The position numbers and the translations under genes are program-made. The notes under the pieces were generated by a model. The model was not told where the DNA came from. It did no database searches and was given only the letters and a program-made list of their open reading frames with translations. A stretch of 64,000 nt of DNA from Chitinophagaceae bacterium (GTDB taxonomy: Bacteria; Bacteroidota; Bacteroidia; Chitinophagales; Chitinophagaceae): contig CANCVE010000005.1 in the NCBI GenBank assembly GCA_947381435.1, forward strand, positions 1-64,000, read 5' to 3'. Each line of letters starts with the position of its first letter. The first letter of the stretch is position 1. Positions 46,498 to 55,670 of the stretch are shown piece after piece.

Positions 46498-46986
46498 TTA
46501 ATTTTTCAATTTTTTTGCAGGAACACCAACAACTGTAGTATTCGCCTCAACATTTTTAGTGACTACACTACCCGCTCCAATTATTGCATTATCCCCAATA
46601 ATAATACCAGGCAAAATTGTAGCATGTGTCCCAATCCATACATTGCTTCCGATAACGACTTTTTTTTCAATACAAGAATTTTTATATAGTACAGCGTTTG
46701 AATCATGGGTAACACTAACTATTGAAACGTGTGATGCAATCAAAGTATTATCTCCAATTACCACCCCACCGTGCCCCCATATATGTACGAAAGCATTTAT
46801 ACAAACATTATTACCAATGGTAATATACTCAATACCCTCTAGCCTCACAGGAAATTGAATAAACACATTTAAGCCACATTTTTTAAATTTTGTTGTAAAT
46901 TTTTTAAGTTTAATTTTATAACCTAACTTTTCAATTTTTTTTAATTGATTAGTTAATTTAAAAATAAAATACTTATATAAAATCAT
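46498..46986 (-). CDS. Hexapeptide-repeat acetyltransferase (WbbJ/maltose O-acetyltransferase type)
   Basis: A 162-residue left-handed beta-helix protein. Hexapeptide repeats run from FIQFPVRLEGIEYITIG to VVIGSNVWIGTHATILPGIIIG, then DNAIIGAGSVVTKNV. The catalytic His is in VSVTHDSN. It probably adds acetyl to a sugar or acts as a maturation enzyme for the repeat unit. It stands between wzt (9 bp) and a GT2 gene (7 bp). Confidence 0.88.
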   Translation of the reverse strand: MILYKYFIFKLTNQLKKIEKLGYKIKLKKFTTKFKKCGLNVFIQFPVRLEGIEYITIGNNVCINAFVHIWGHGGVVIGDNTLIASHVSIVSVTHDSNAVLYKNSCIEKKVVIGSNVWIGTHATILPGIIIGDNAIIGAGSVVTKNVEANTTVVGVPAKKLKN

Positions 46987-46995
46987 TTTCTATTT

Positions 46996-48255
46996 TTAAC
47001 TAGACCAAACCCCATTCAACACTACTTTTCCTAGTCTATTATCATAAGCTGCTCCATTTGAAAAATTTGGATCTACAGTAAATGATTCAGCTCTTTCAAC
47101 CCAATCAACAAAATCGCCTGTCCTATTAAAGGCTCCTGCTGAAACAAAATAATTACCAGGTAATAGAGGAATCTTTGTTTTAAATCTTACGCTTCCATTT
47201 TCATATTCTGATACACTATAAGATTTCAATTCTGTAAAATCTCTTTGAAAAGAACTCATTGTAACATCACCTTCATCAGAATAAATCAAAATAAAAAATT
47301 CTAATGCATCCTCTTTATTAAAAACTTCAAAAGATATTTTTATATCAAATTCATCATTTATACTAACTGACTTATTATACCCCCCTAAAATTTTAATATC
47401 ATTTATTAAAATTGATTTGTTTCCAGCAATATGGGAATAATTTTTGTCTTTAACCTGTTCACTACTTTCATCATACATGTACTTTTTAATAATTGAAGAA
47501 GTTTCGCCAATTGATTCAATAATTCCCTTTTTTAACAAAATTGATTTACCACAAAAACTCCTTACAGCTCCCATATTATGACTCACGAACAAGACTGTGC
47601 GCCCCTCCCCTTTACTCACTTCCCCCATTTTTCCCAGACACTTCTTCTGAAATTCTGCATCACCTACTGCTAACACCTCATCCACTATCAATATCTCACT
47701 CTCTAAGTGTGCCGCTACCGCAAAGGCAAGACGCACATACATTCCGCTGCTATAACGCTTAACCGGTGTGTCTATGTATCTTTCTACCCCAGAAAAATCA
47801 ACAATAGCATCAAAATGTTTTGTTATCTCATGCTTTCGCATACCCAATATAGCACCATTGAGATAGATATTCTCTCTACCTGTCAATTCGGGATGAAACC
47901 CTGTACCAACCTCTAACAGACTTGCAATCCTTCCTTTAACTTTAATATTACCAATAGTGGGAGAGGTAACTCTGCTAAGTACTTTTAATAGTGTACTCTT
48001 TCCTGCACCATTCCTTCCAATTATACCTACAGCATCGCCTTGGTTTATTTCGAAATTGATGTCTTTTAAACTCCAAACAATATCGCTAGTTCCTTTTGTG
48101 CTTCGATCGTTAGTTTCTCCAAGCCTCAAAAATGGATCTTCTTTACCTCTTAGTAAAGCCCACCACCTCTCAATATCTCTAGAAATGGTACCAGTGCTAA
48201 ACTCTCCTAACTGATAAGCTTTTCCAATATTTTCAGCTTTTATTGCTATGCTCAT
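46996..48255 (-). CDS. wzt: Polysaccharide ABC exporter ATP-binding protein with C-terminal Wzt domain
   Basis: A 419-residue ATPase that drives export of lipid-linked polysaccharide with Wzm. The N-terminal ABC domain has Walker A GRNGAGKST near 79-87, signature YSSGMYVRLAFA near 164-175 and Walker B ILIVDEVLAVGD near 187-198. Residues about 255-419 form a separate Wzt C-terminal beta domain, which in known systems binds the non-reducing end of the finished chain and so reads a terminal cap. The upstream gap of 398 bp contains array F. Confidence 0.93.
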   Translation of the reverse strand: MSIAIKAENIGKAYQLGEFSTGTISRDIERWWALLRGKEDPFLRLGETNDRSTKGTSDIVWSLKDINFEINQGDAVGIIGRNGAGKSTLLKVLSRVTSPTIGNIKVKGRIASLLEVGTGFHPELTGRENIYLNGAILGMRKHEITKHFDAIVDFSGVERYIDTPVKRYSSGMYVRLAFAVAAHLESEILIVDEVLAVGDAEFQKKCLGKMGEVSKGEGRTVLFVSHNMGAVRSFCGKSILLKKGIIESIGETSSIIKKYMYDESSEQVKDKNYSHIAGNKSILINDIKILGGYNKSVSINDEFDIKISFEVFNKEDALEFFILIYSDEGDVTMSSFQRDFTELKSYSVSEYENGSVRFKTKIPLLPGNYFVSAGAFNRTGDFVDWVERAESFTVDPNFSNGAAYDNRLGKVVLNGVWSS

Positions 48256-48447
48256 TGTGTTTAATAAATATTCCTTATTAATTAATTTTGGTTACAACTT
48301 GGTGTTTTTACACAAGGAAAACTATAATTTGTTTTCAATATCTGCGCCTTTGCTTTTTGAAACCCCTTTTTTATTAAGTGATAAAAAGTGCAAAATCTTG
48401 TGGTTAACCCTAAAATCCCTACTCTTCTAAGCAAAATATTTCAATTT

Positions 48448-48636
48448 GGCAATCGGATTGTCCATTTTGTCAATAATATAGTCAATGGAGTCAATCGGAT
48501 TGTCAATGGGGTCAATATTATTGACAAACTCAGCAATATTATTGTCAATTAGCTCAATATTATGGTCAAATTTGTCAATCAGTTTGTATAATTTGTCAAT
48601 CAGATTGCCAATTGAATCAATCGGATTGTCAATTGG
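48448..48636. repeat. Array F: nine 21-bp units with CAATNNNATTG palindrome
   Basis: Nine gapless 21-bp units start at 48448, 48469, 48490, 48511, 48532, 48553, 48574, 48595 and 48616. The core is an 11-bp dyad, CAATCGGATTG or CAATATTATTG, followed by TCAAT and a variable tail of about five bases (a tenth, decayed unit may lie at 48427). It is between wzm and wzt, inside the operon, so it is transcribed. The other bases of 48256-48653 show no gene. Confidence 0.92.
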
Positions 48637-48653
48637 TCTATTAAGAGATTTGT

Positions 48654-49511
48654 TTAAACTGTATCTACAAAGGTTTTCTCCACTTTATTAAAGACAACCA
48701 ATCCAATTAAGAAAAGTACTAAACTGGCTACTACACTATATAGAAAAGCTCCAACAAAGAACTCACCTTTACCAGTAAACCCATATCTAAATGTTTCTAT
48801 AAGCCCACTCAGTGGATTAAGGCTAATGTAAACTCGATATTTTGCTGGTGCAGCAGAAAGTGGATAGATGATTGGGGTGGCATACATTAATAATTGTACA
48901 CCAAAAGTTACTAAGAAAACCAAATCTCGGTACTTGGTAGTAAGTGCTGTAATGATGAGACCAATTCCTAACCCAAGAATGGCCATAAATGCCAGAATTA
49001 AAGGAAAAAGTAGCGCATATAAATTTGGATGAATACTATTGCCTTTAATCGTAAAATAAACCATCATTAATATAAACAGTACAAACTGTACCCCAAACTT
49101 GATTAGGTTTGAAAAAACAATACTCAAGGGCATAATCAACCTTGGGAAATAGACCTTACCAAAAATGTTTGCATTATCTCTAAATACAGTAGACGTTTTA
49201 TTTAAACAATCTGAGAAATAGTTCCACGCGATGTTTCCAGTTAAATAAAATAGCGGCGCAGGAACATCGTCGGTAGAAATTTTAGCCAATCTACTGAATA
49301 TGATGGTGAACGTTATGGTGGTAAAAATGGGTTGAATAAAAAACCAAAGCGGTCCAAAAATGGTTTGTTTGTAAAAGGAAACAAAATCTCTACGAACCAA
49401 TAACCACAATAAATCTCGATAATTCCATACATCTTTCAAATGAAGATTAAATAGGCTATCCTGCGGTTTTATTTCCATATCCCATTCTTGGGAAGAAGCT
49501 GTAATACTCAT
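48654..49511 (-). CDS. wzm: Polysaccharide ABC exporter permease
   Basis: A 285-residue inner-membrane permease of the ABC-2 type with about six helices. DLLWLLVRRDFVSFYKQTIFGPLWFFIQP near 33-61 is the family coupling-region motif, and FVVTFGVQLLMYATPIIYPLS-like LVFLVTFGVQLLMYATPIIY near 190-210 and SLNPLSGLIETFRYGF near 229-244 are conserved in Wzm. It is followed by wzt but separated from it by array F. Only 2 bp part it from the AsnB-GT fusion gene. Confidence 0.93.
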   Translation of the reverse strand: MSITASSQEWDMEIKPQDSLFNLHLKDVWNYRDLLWLLVRRDFVSFYKQTIFGPLWFFIQPIFTTITFTIIFSRLAKISTDDVPAPLFYLTGNIAWNYFSDCLNKTSTVFRDNANIFGKVYFPRLIMPLSIVFSNLIKFGVQFVLFILMMVYFTIKGNSIHPNLYALLFPLILAFMAILGLGIGLIITALTTKYRDLVFLVTFGVQLLMYATPIIYPLSAAPAKYRVYISLNPLSGLIETFRYGFTGKGEFFVGAFLYSVVASLVLFLIGLVVFNKVEKTFVDTV

Positions 49512-49513
49512 AA

Positions 49514-52420
49514 TTAATGTACTAATTGAGTTTTAAGGTTTTTTTGAAAAACTGGGAATCCGAAATAACCATCAACTTTATTTTGAAGTTGCTGTTTTTG
49601 AGATGGAGTATAGCTATCTCCCGCAAGTACTTTAAGTATAGTGGCAATCATTTCTTCCTTGTCATCGGGATTAACTAACATTCCTAGTTCCCCATTTTTT
49701 AAAGCATCCACACTTCCATCCTGATTGCCTGCAATTACAGGTAATCCACATGCCATAGCTTCTATAAATACAATCCCGAAGCCTTCTTTTTTACTAGGCA
49801 TTACAAAAACATCGGCTAGTTGATAATGATCAGATATTTCTTCATCTGCTATAAAACCAACTAAAAAAACATGCTTTTCAAGTTTGAATTGACTTATTAA
49901 ACTTGTGAGTCTATTTTTCTCCAATTCATCGGGTTTTCCAGCAATCAAATACTTTACACTTGGATAACTTTTAATTATTTCTGGTAATACAGATATTACT
50001 TTATCATAGCCTTTATACTTCTCTGTATAGGAAAGCCTTGTAAGCGTTAAAATTATTTTTTCATTTGGGCTAATATCATATCTATCCAATAAATAATTCG
50101 GCTTGATAAACTTTTTAGGAAATTTAAAAAATGGGTCAATTGTATTGTGAAATATGGATACTTTTCGAGGTGCTACATTATTTACCTCGATTAGTTTTTG
50201 TTTTGTGTAATTACTAACGGCCAAAATAACGTCGCATCTTTCAAGTATTTTTTTTTTAAGACCGGATAAATTTCCCCAAACTTCAATGCCGTGCGCAACT
50301 AAATAAACTTTTATCGAAGGATTAAAAAATTTAATTAATATACCAAATAAGGCAAGGTTAACATGCCCTAATATAACTTGGTTGTATTTATGGGCAGATC
50401 GTAATTCATTCCAAACAAAGGAAAGTTTATTTTTTTTATACAATCTATAATTATCAGCCCTGAAATAATCTGTCTCAACTTCTTTATCATACATCGATGC
50501 AGCATCAGCAATTATCAAAGAATCTTGTTCTAGCGTAGATAAGCCACACAAAAAAGCTCTATTAAACTTTTCAATCCCGCCCATTGTTGCAAACGTGCTA
50601 GTGTTGTAAAAGCAAACTCGATCAAATTTTTTAGGCAGAAATATGAAATTCTTCGGATTGGTAGTTGCAAGAAGGTAAGTCCAATATCTGCTCCAATGTA
50701 TTAAAGAGTTATTTAAATCACTATACTTTTTCTCAAATACAGAACCCCTATCCAATGGTACTACGTGATTAATCCACTTGGTAAAAGGAAAAGTAAACCC
50801 TTGCTTTTTTCTATTCCATATTGCAGAAGGAAGTATATCTTGAAAAGCTTGAATTAATAAATATTTAGGTCGCTTATTTAAAGAAAACTTAACGGATGGA
50901 GCAATAGAATTACAAGCTTCTATTACTTCTTTATCTAAAAATGGGACTCGCACTTCAATGCCGTGCCACATACTCATGCAATCAGTATCCTTTAGCAATT
51001 GGTTTTGCATATACAAATGTTCCTCTAAATATGCAGCTTCCTGAATTTCAGACTTACTATCAAGCGGTGCTATTGTTACACATTTTAATACTCGTAATAC
51101 TTTTTCAAGTGGAATATTTAATAAAGTAGAAATTCTAAGCGGACTATAAATCCCCCTGTAGAATAAATACTTATTTAATAAAGTATTATCTTTTAAATAG
51201 GAAATTCTTTTTAGCTTATCGTTTGGAAAATAATTAGTGGCGGCTAGTACAAAGGAAGGCAAATAAGCAAGTTTTTTCAAAAGTTGACTTCGTTTTGCAG
51301 AATCATATCCACCTAAAAGTTCGTCTGCACCAAGTCCACTCAAAACGGCAGTTAACCCGTATTGTTTTGCGAACTTGCATATAAAATAACTATTAATTCC
51401 ATCAATTGAGGGCTGATCCATTGCCTCCATTATTTGATCAAACTCATCACGAAACATTTGATTCGTTACTAAAAAAGAATGATGTTCTACATTGGTTTGT
51501 TCTATCACCATTTTTTGATAAATCTCCTCAGAAAAATCCTGCTCTTCGAATACTATTGAAAGTGTTTTTATTTTCGAATTTGCAAACTTTGATGCTAATA
51601 TCGTTATAATGCTTGAATCTATTCCTCCACTAAGAAATACCCCAATAGGTGCATCAGAGACTAGGTGTCTTTCTATCGCCCTCTCTACTTTATCTCTTAG
51701 AAGTTTAATTGCAGATTCAGTGGTCACCACCGAATCTGTATATTTAGAAATAAAGAATGGGGTAATTTGTATAGACAAATTCTTTAAATCAACTATTGCA
51801 AAACAACCCTTTGGAAGAAGTTGTACATTCTGGAGTGTAGTAAAAGGCTCAGGTAAATGACCATAGGCGAGAAACGGAATTTTCCAATCTATATTTTCCT
51901 CCCAATTTGGTTTTAGGGCTTTAAAAGCTCGTATCTCAGAAGCAAACAAAAACTGTTTATCAGTTAAATTATAATAGAGAGGCTTTATACCAGCGTAATC
52001 TCTAGCCAATATTAATTCACTCTTACCAGAATCCCACAATGCCAACGCAAACATTCCATTGAAACGCTCAAAACATTTTGTACCCCAATGTATATAAGCG
52101 TTTATAATTACTTCTGTGTCTGTTTTAGTAATGAACGTAAAACCTTCCTTTTCAAGTTCATGCTTAATTTGAAGAAAATTATAAATTTCTCCATTGAAAA
52201 CAATACTAACAGCTTCGTCTTTTGAAAACATTGGTTGATGTCCAGCGCTAGTTAGGTCTATAAGTGCAAGTCGTCTATGCCCTAGTGCCAATCCAATTTT
52301 TTCATCCACAAAAATACCAGAATCATCAGGACCTCCTCTGTGCATAGCATCCCTCATCAGAAGTATATCTTCTGTTAAAGAGTTAGATGTATGATTAATA
52401 ATGCCTGCAATTCTGCACAT
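49514..52420 (-). CDS. Fusion of AsnB-type amidotransferase and GT4 glycosyltransferase
   Basis: A 968-residue continuous frame joins two enzymes. Residues 1 to about 590 are an asparagine-synthetase-like protein: Cys2 nucleophile, GHRRLALIDL near 48, FNGEIYNF near 74 for the glutaminase domain, and the PPi-loop LSGGIDSS near 260-267 for the synthetase domain. From about residue 597 a GT4 domain follows: ATMGGIEKFNRAFL, VAHGIEVWGNLSG, LTLTRLSYTEKYKGYDKV and KKEGFGIVFIEAMACGLPVI with E-x7-E. AsnB homologues in polysaccharide loci can amidate uronic acids; that role here is inference. No stop or repeat marks the junction. Confidence 0.92.
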   Translation of the reverse strand: MCRIAGIINHTSNSLTEDILLMRDAMHRGGPDDSGIFVDEKIGLALGHRRLALIDLTSAGHQPMFSKDEAVSIVFNGEIYNFLQIKHELEKEGFTFITKTDTEVIINAYIHWGTKCFERFNGMFALALWDSGKSELILARDYAGIKPLYYNLTDKQFLFASEIRAFKALKPNWEENIDWKIPFLAYGHLPEPFTTLQNVQLLPKGCFAIVDLKNLSIQITPFFISKYTDSVVTTESAIKLLRDKVERAIERHLVSDAPIGVFLSGGIDSSIITILASKFANSKIKTLSIVFEEQDFSEEIYQKMVIEQTNVEHHSFLVTNQMFRDEFDQIMEAMDQPSIDGINSYFICKFAKQYGLTAVLSGLGADELLGGYDSAKRSQLLKKLAYLPSFVLAATNYFPNDKLKRISYLKDNTLLNKYLFYRGIYSPLRISTLLNIPLEKVLRVLKCVTIAPLDSKSEIQEAAYLEEHLYMQNQLLKDTDCMSMWHGIEVRVPFLDKEVIEACNSIAPSVKFSLNKRPKYLLIQAFQDILPSAIWNRKKQGFTFPFTKWINHVVPLDRGSVFEKKYSDLNNSLIHWSRYWTYLLATTNPKNFIFLPKKFDRVCFYNTSTFATMGGIEKFNRAFLCGLSTLEQDSLIIADAASMYDKEVETDYFRADNYRLYKKNKLSFVWNELRSAHKYNQVILGHVNLALFGILIKFFNPSIKVYLVAHGIEVWGNLSGLKKKILERCDVILAVSNYTKQKLIEVNNVAPRKVSIFHNTIDPFFKFPKKFIKPNYLLDRYDISPNEKIILTLTRLSYTEKYKGYDKVISVLPEIIKSYPSVKYLIAGKPDELEKNRLTSLISQFKLEKHVFLVGFIADEEISDHYQLADVFVMPSKKEGFGIVFIEAMACGLPVIAGNQDGSVDALKNGELGMLVNPDDKEEMIATILKVLAGDSYTPSQKQQLQNKVDGYFGFPVFQKNLKTQLVH

Positions 52421-52464
52421 AAGAGGAAGGTGGGGTAGTTTGGCAGAAAAACTTCAAAGAATAT

Positions 52465-54882
52465 CTAAATTTTAAATAGAGCCTTAACTTTTGTCCAAAT
52501 AGTAATTCTATCACTACCATATCGATAATTGTAGCTATAATTATAGCTGTAACCATAACCATAACCATAACCATAACCATAGTATGAATTTATACCCCCA
52601 ATTTTCACGTCATTTACCAATATTCCTATACTTGGAAGTAGGTTTTGAGTATATAATTCATTTATAAATGGTAACTGTTTTTTAACTGTAAAACGCTGTC
52701 TTACAATATAAATGGTAGCATCCGCAAGTTGTGCAATAATTTTTGAGTCACTTACTAATCCAACTGGGGCAGAATCAATAATAATTAGGTCAAATACTGT
52801 TTTTAAATAAGAAATAAATTCACCCATCCTTGGATCCATAATCATTTCAGATGGATTTGGGGGTATTATACCAGCGGGTACTATATATAAATTTTCAGTA
52901 TTTGGAATAGGAATAGGAATATCCTCAGCATTTACTTGACCTAACATGAAATGCGTAATACCTTTTTCATTTATTAAACCAAGTGATTTTGCAATTTTTG
53001 GTTTCCTCAAATCTAATTCAAGAATTACAGTTTTTTTACCAGCAATACCCCAAACGGCAGCTAAGTTCATTGAACAAAAAGTTTTACCCTCTCCTGCAAT
53101 ACTAGAGGAGACTAATAAAACAGGGGACTTAACATTAGGTCCTAATAAAAAACCAATATTAGTTCTCAGTATTCTAAATTGTTCAGCTAATACACTTCTA
53201 TCTTTATTACTTACTACCAAGACCCTGTTTTGACTACTATGATGAGCTACTTCTCCAATAATAGGTGCTGTAGTAACCCTTGCTATATCATTTCTGACAA
53301 TAATTTTATCATTTAACAAATCAAGTAAGTAAATAAATATTATCGGAATAAGGAAGCCGATTACAAAAGCTGTTCTATATATGTTATTTACATCGGGACT
53401 AACTCTTCCTCCACTTACTGCAGGATCTACAGGTATAGAATTACCGATTGTAGAAGCTCTTGTAATCTCAGACTCCTCTCTTTTCTGTAATAAAAATAGA
53501 TATTCTTTTTCTTTTATACCGCGTTGTCTAAGAATTTCAAGGTGTTGTCTTTCTTTTGGAGGAATTGAATTGAGACTCGAGGAAAATTTATCCGATTGAG
53601 ATTGAAATGCTCTGTTTATTGAAGTATAATTTTTTGTTAGGTTATTTAAATTTTCGATAATTCCTACTCTTATTTTTTCAATTTGATTTTCTAACTGTTT
53701 TGTTGTGGGATGGTTTATGGTTGAACTTTTAATCCAATCCGCCCGTTTAAGGAGAGTAGTATTATACTGTGAAATTAATCCAGCTAAAGTTACGTCCTCA
53801 ATATCCAATGGCGTTACTATGATATCATATTTTTTTTGCGGCGTTGATACATATTCTTTAATAGACTTTACAATATCTAATTTTACATTTTGACTTGCAA
53901 TCTTTTCTTGTAATTCTACGGTTTTACCTGCTTCAAGTGTTGCCTGAGATTCTAGAGGCAAAACACCATTATTTTGGTTAAACCTTTGCAAATCATCCTC
54001 AATTTTTCCCAAGTCAATTGTCAGAATGTCCAATTGTTTGTCTATAAACTTAATAGTATTGTCAACAATTTTATTTTTGTCTTCAACGTTTACATCGTTA
54101 TATACATTAACTAAAGTGTTCAAAATATCTTTTCCTTTTTGTGGAACTTCTAAACTAATAGCTAAACTCAGAATAGTTGTTTCTTTGCTTAATTGTCTTA
54201 TTTGTAAGGCACTTCCAATCACACCTGCCGCTACAATAGTAGGTTGGTAACTTATAATGTACTTATTGTCTTTAATTATTTCATTAGGATCAAAAAAAAC
54301 ACGCATTTTGCCAAAAGGATATTCAACAATATCTCCATTAGAAATTGGTTTGTATCGATTTGGTCCGTATTCTATATATATTTTTTCTCTTTTTCTTACA
54401 ATAATTAAATTAGCACCGGTAGAACTATCTTTAAGTTCAACCCAATTAGCATGTATTGTTGTATTTCCATACAGTTCTACTCTTTTTATATTCCCCTCGT
54501 TATAATATGTCCAATTAAGATTTAGTATGCGCACAACCCTACCAATCATACTCGATGACTTAATTAACTCAATTTCATTTGCTAGGTTCGTCTTTTTTTT
54601 GTATGAGGTTAAGTTCTCTGAGATAAGGTCTTCTCCCCCGCCCCTACTACTCTTATCATCTTTTATTAATAACGAAATTGATGCACTATATATTGGCACT
54701 TTATATCTAATATTAATATAAGCAACCGTCATCGCAATACTAATTGAGACAATGAACAAAGGCAAAAAAACGATATATTTATAAACAATTTCTTTACCTG
54801 AAAGCTTTGCTGGAGGTGCAACATCCTGCAAAACATTCTTTTTTTGCAAAGTAGGTTGTATTTGCTGATTTAATGGGGTCAT
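52465..54882 (-). CDS. wzc: Wzc-type co-polymerase / bacterial tyrosine kinase with Tyr-rich tail
   Basis: An 805-residue inner-membrane protein: Wzz-type N-terminus with a helix near 34-54, a large periplasmic coiled domain, a second helix near 505-525 and a cytosolic BY-kinase domain. Walker A is SSSIAGEGKT near 588-597, Walker A' is VILELDLRKPK, and Walker B is LIIIDSAP. The C-terminal tail has 12 tyrosines in GYGYGYGYGYSYNYSYNYRY, the autophosphorylation cluster. Part of this is encoded by five AACCAT hexamers (52551-52580). It overlaps the Wza gene by 4 bp. Confidence 0.95.
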   Translation of the reverse strand: MTPLNQQIQPTLQKKNVLQDVAPPAKLSGKEIVYKYIVFLPLFIVSISIAMTVAYINIRYKVPIYSASISLLIKDDKSSRGGGEDLISENLTSYKKKTNLANEIELIKSSSMIGRVVRILNLNWTYYNEGNIKRVELYGNTTIHANWVELKDSSTGANLIIVRKREKIYIEYGPNRYKPISNGDIVEYPFGKMRVFFDPNEIIKDNKYIISYQPTIVAAGVIGSALQIRQLSKETTILSLAISLEVPQKGKDILNTLVNVYNDVNVEDKNKIVDNTIKFIDKQLDILTIDLGKIEDDLQRFNQNNGVLPLESQATLEAGKTVELQEKIASQNVKLDIVKSIKEYVSTPQKKYDIIVTPLDIEDVTLAGLISQYNTTLLKRADWIKSSTINHPTTKQLENQIEKIRVGIIENLNNLTKNYTSINRAFQSQSDKFSSSLNSIPPKERQHLEILRQRGIKEKEYLFLLQKREESEITRASTIGNSIPVDPAVSGGRVSPDVNNIYRTAFVIGFLIPIIFIYLLDLLNDKIIVRNDIARVTTAPIIGEVAHHSSQNRVLVVSNKDRSVLAEQFRILRTNIGFLLGPNVKSPVLLVSSSIAGEGKTFCSMNLAAVWGIAGKKTVILELDLRKPKIAKSLGLINEKGITHFMLGQVNAEDIPIPIPNTENLYIVPAGIIPPNPSEMIMDPRMGEFISYLKTVFDLIIIDSAPVGLVSDSKIIAQLADATIYIVRQRFTVKKQLPFINELYTQNLLPSIGILVNDVKIGGINSYYGYGYGYGYGYSYNYSYNYRYGSDRITIWTKVKALFKI
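52551..52580. repeat. Hexanucleotide tandem repeat within wzc tail
   Basis: AACCAT is repeated five times on the + strand, so the - strand coding frame reads Tyr-Gly five times. Six is a multiple of three, so slippage adds or drops Tyr-Gly pairs and does not break the frame. Confidence 0.85.
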
Positions 54883-55670
54883 TTAATTGACTTAAGGTAA
54901 GTTATCAAAAAAAACAATGAGGTTAGTATAGTGGTCGCACTAGTTATCAACCCAACATTCGACAAATAAAATTGATTACTCTGCTGCTTAATCTTCTGTA
55001 GTGTTGGTTCTACATAAACCAAATCATTTTGCCTTAAGTAAAAGTAAGGCGATTTATATATGTTATGGGATAGCAGACTAACATTTGCAAATATTCTCTG
55101 GCCATTTTCTTCCCGTACAACTAATACATTATCTTTTCTTCCTGTAAAAGGGATATCGCCTGATAAAGTTATTGCTTCAAGAATAGTTAATTTTCCATCA
55201 GGAATAGGTATTGGACCCGGTTTTCCGACCTCTCCCATTACCAACACTCTTGCATTTGCAAATTGTACTGTTACAACTGGGTCAGTTAAATATTTAGATA
55301 ATAAAGTCAGTAATTCACTTCTTATTTCTAAGAGAGTTTTTCCCTCAACCAATATCCTACCTAACTGCGGAAATAAAATAGCACCATCTTTTTCTACTAA
55401 ATAGCCACCACTCCCAGTACTTGCACCTGTGCTAACATTTGAATTTGAAGTAGTAATATTATAAGGAACTGCTGACTCAAGATTCAAGGCACTAACTACA
55501 ATATTTAGCCTATCATCAACATTTACAGTTGCAATATAATTAGCCAATACACGGTGTGAACTGTCTAATACATCATTAAAGTATAGTTGTTCTTGAAGCT
55601 TTTTTTGATAATTACAAGAACTTATAAAACTTGAAATGATGACCACAATAACCAATGAATAAAATTTCAT
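54879..55670 (-). CDS. wza: Wza-type polysaccharide export lipoprotein (short form)
   Basis: A 263-residue outer-membrane export lipoprotein. The signal peptide ends with lipobox ISSC (Cys19). A polysaccharide-export domain (VDDRLNIVVSALN near 51-63, VEKDGAILFPQLGRILVEGKTL near 92-113) is followed by one SLBB-like domain (VLVMGEVGKPGPIPIPDGK near 147-165) and a hydrophobic C-terminal segment. It heads the long - strand locus, with wzc directly downstream by a 4-bp overlap. Confidence 0.92.
   Translation of the reverse strand: MKFYSLVIVVIISSFISSCNYQKKLQEQLYFNDVLDSSHRVLANYIATVNVDDRLNIVVSALNLESAVPYNITTSNSNVSTGASTGSGGYLVEKDGAILFPQLGRILVEGKTLLEIRSELLTLLSKYLTDPVVTVQFANARVLVMGEVGKPGPIPIPDGKLTILEAITLSGDIPFTGRKDNVLVVREENGQRIFANVSLLSHNIYKSPYFYLRQNDLVYVEPTLQKIKQQSNQFYLSNVGLITSATTILTSLFFLITYLKSIK

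Noticed and set aside
52395..52580. ORF with alternating Met-Val residues overlapping wzc and the AsnB-GT gene
   Set aside because: Shadow of the AACCAT hexamer repeat in another frame of the wzc tail.
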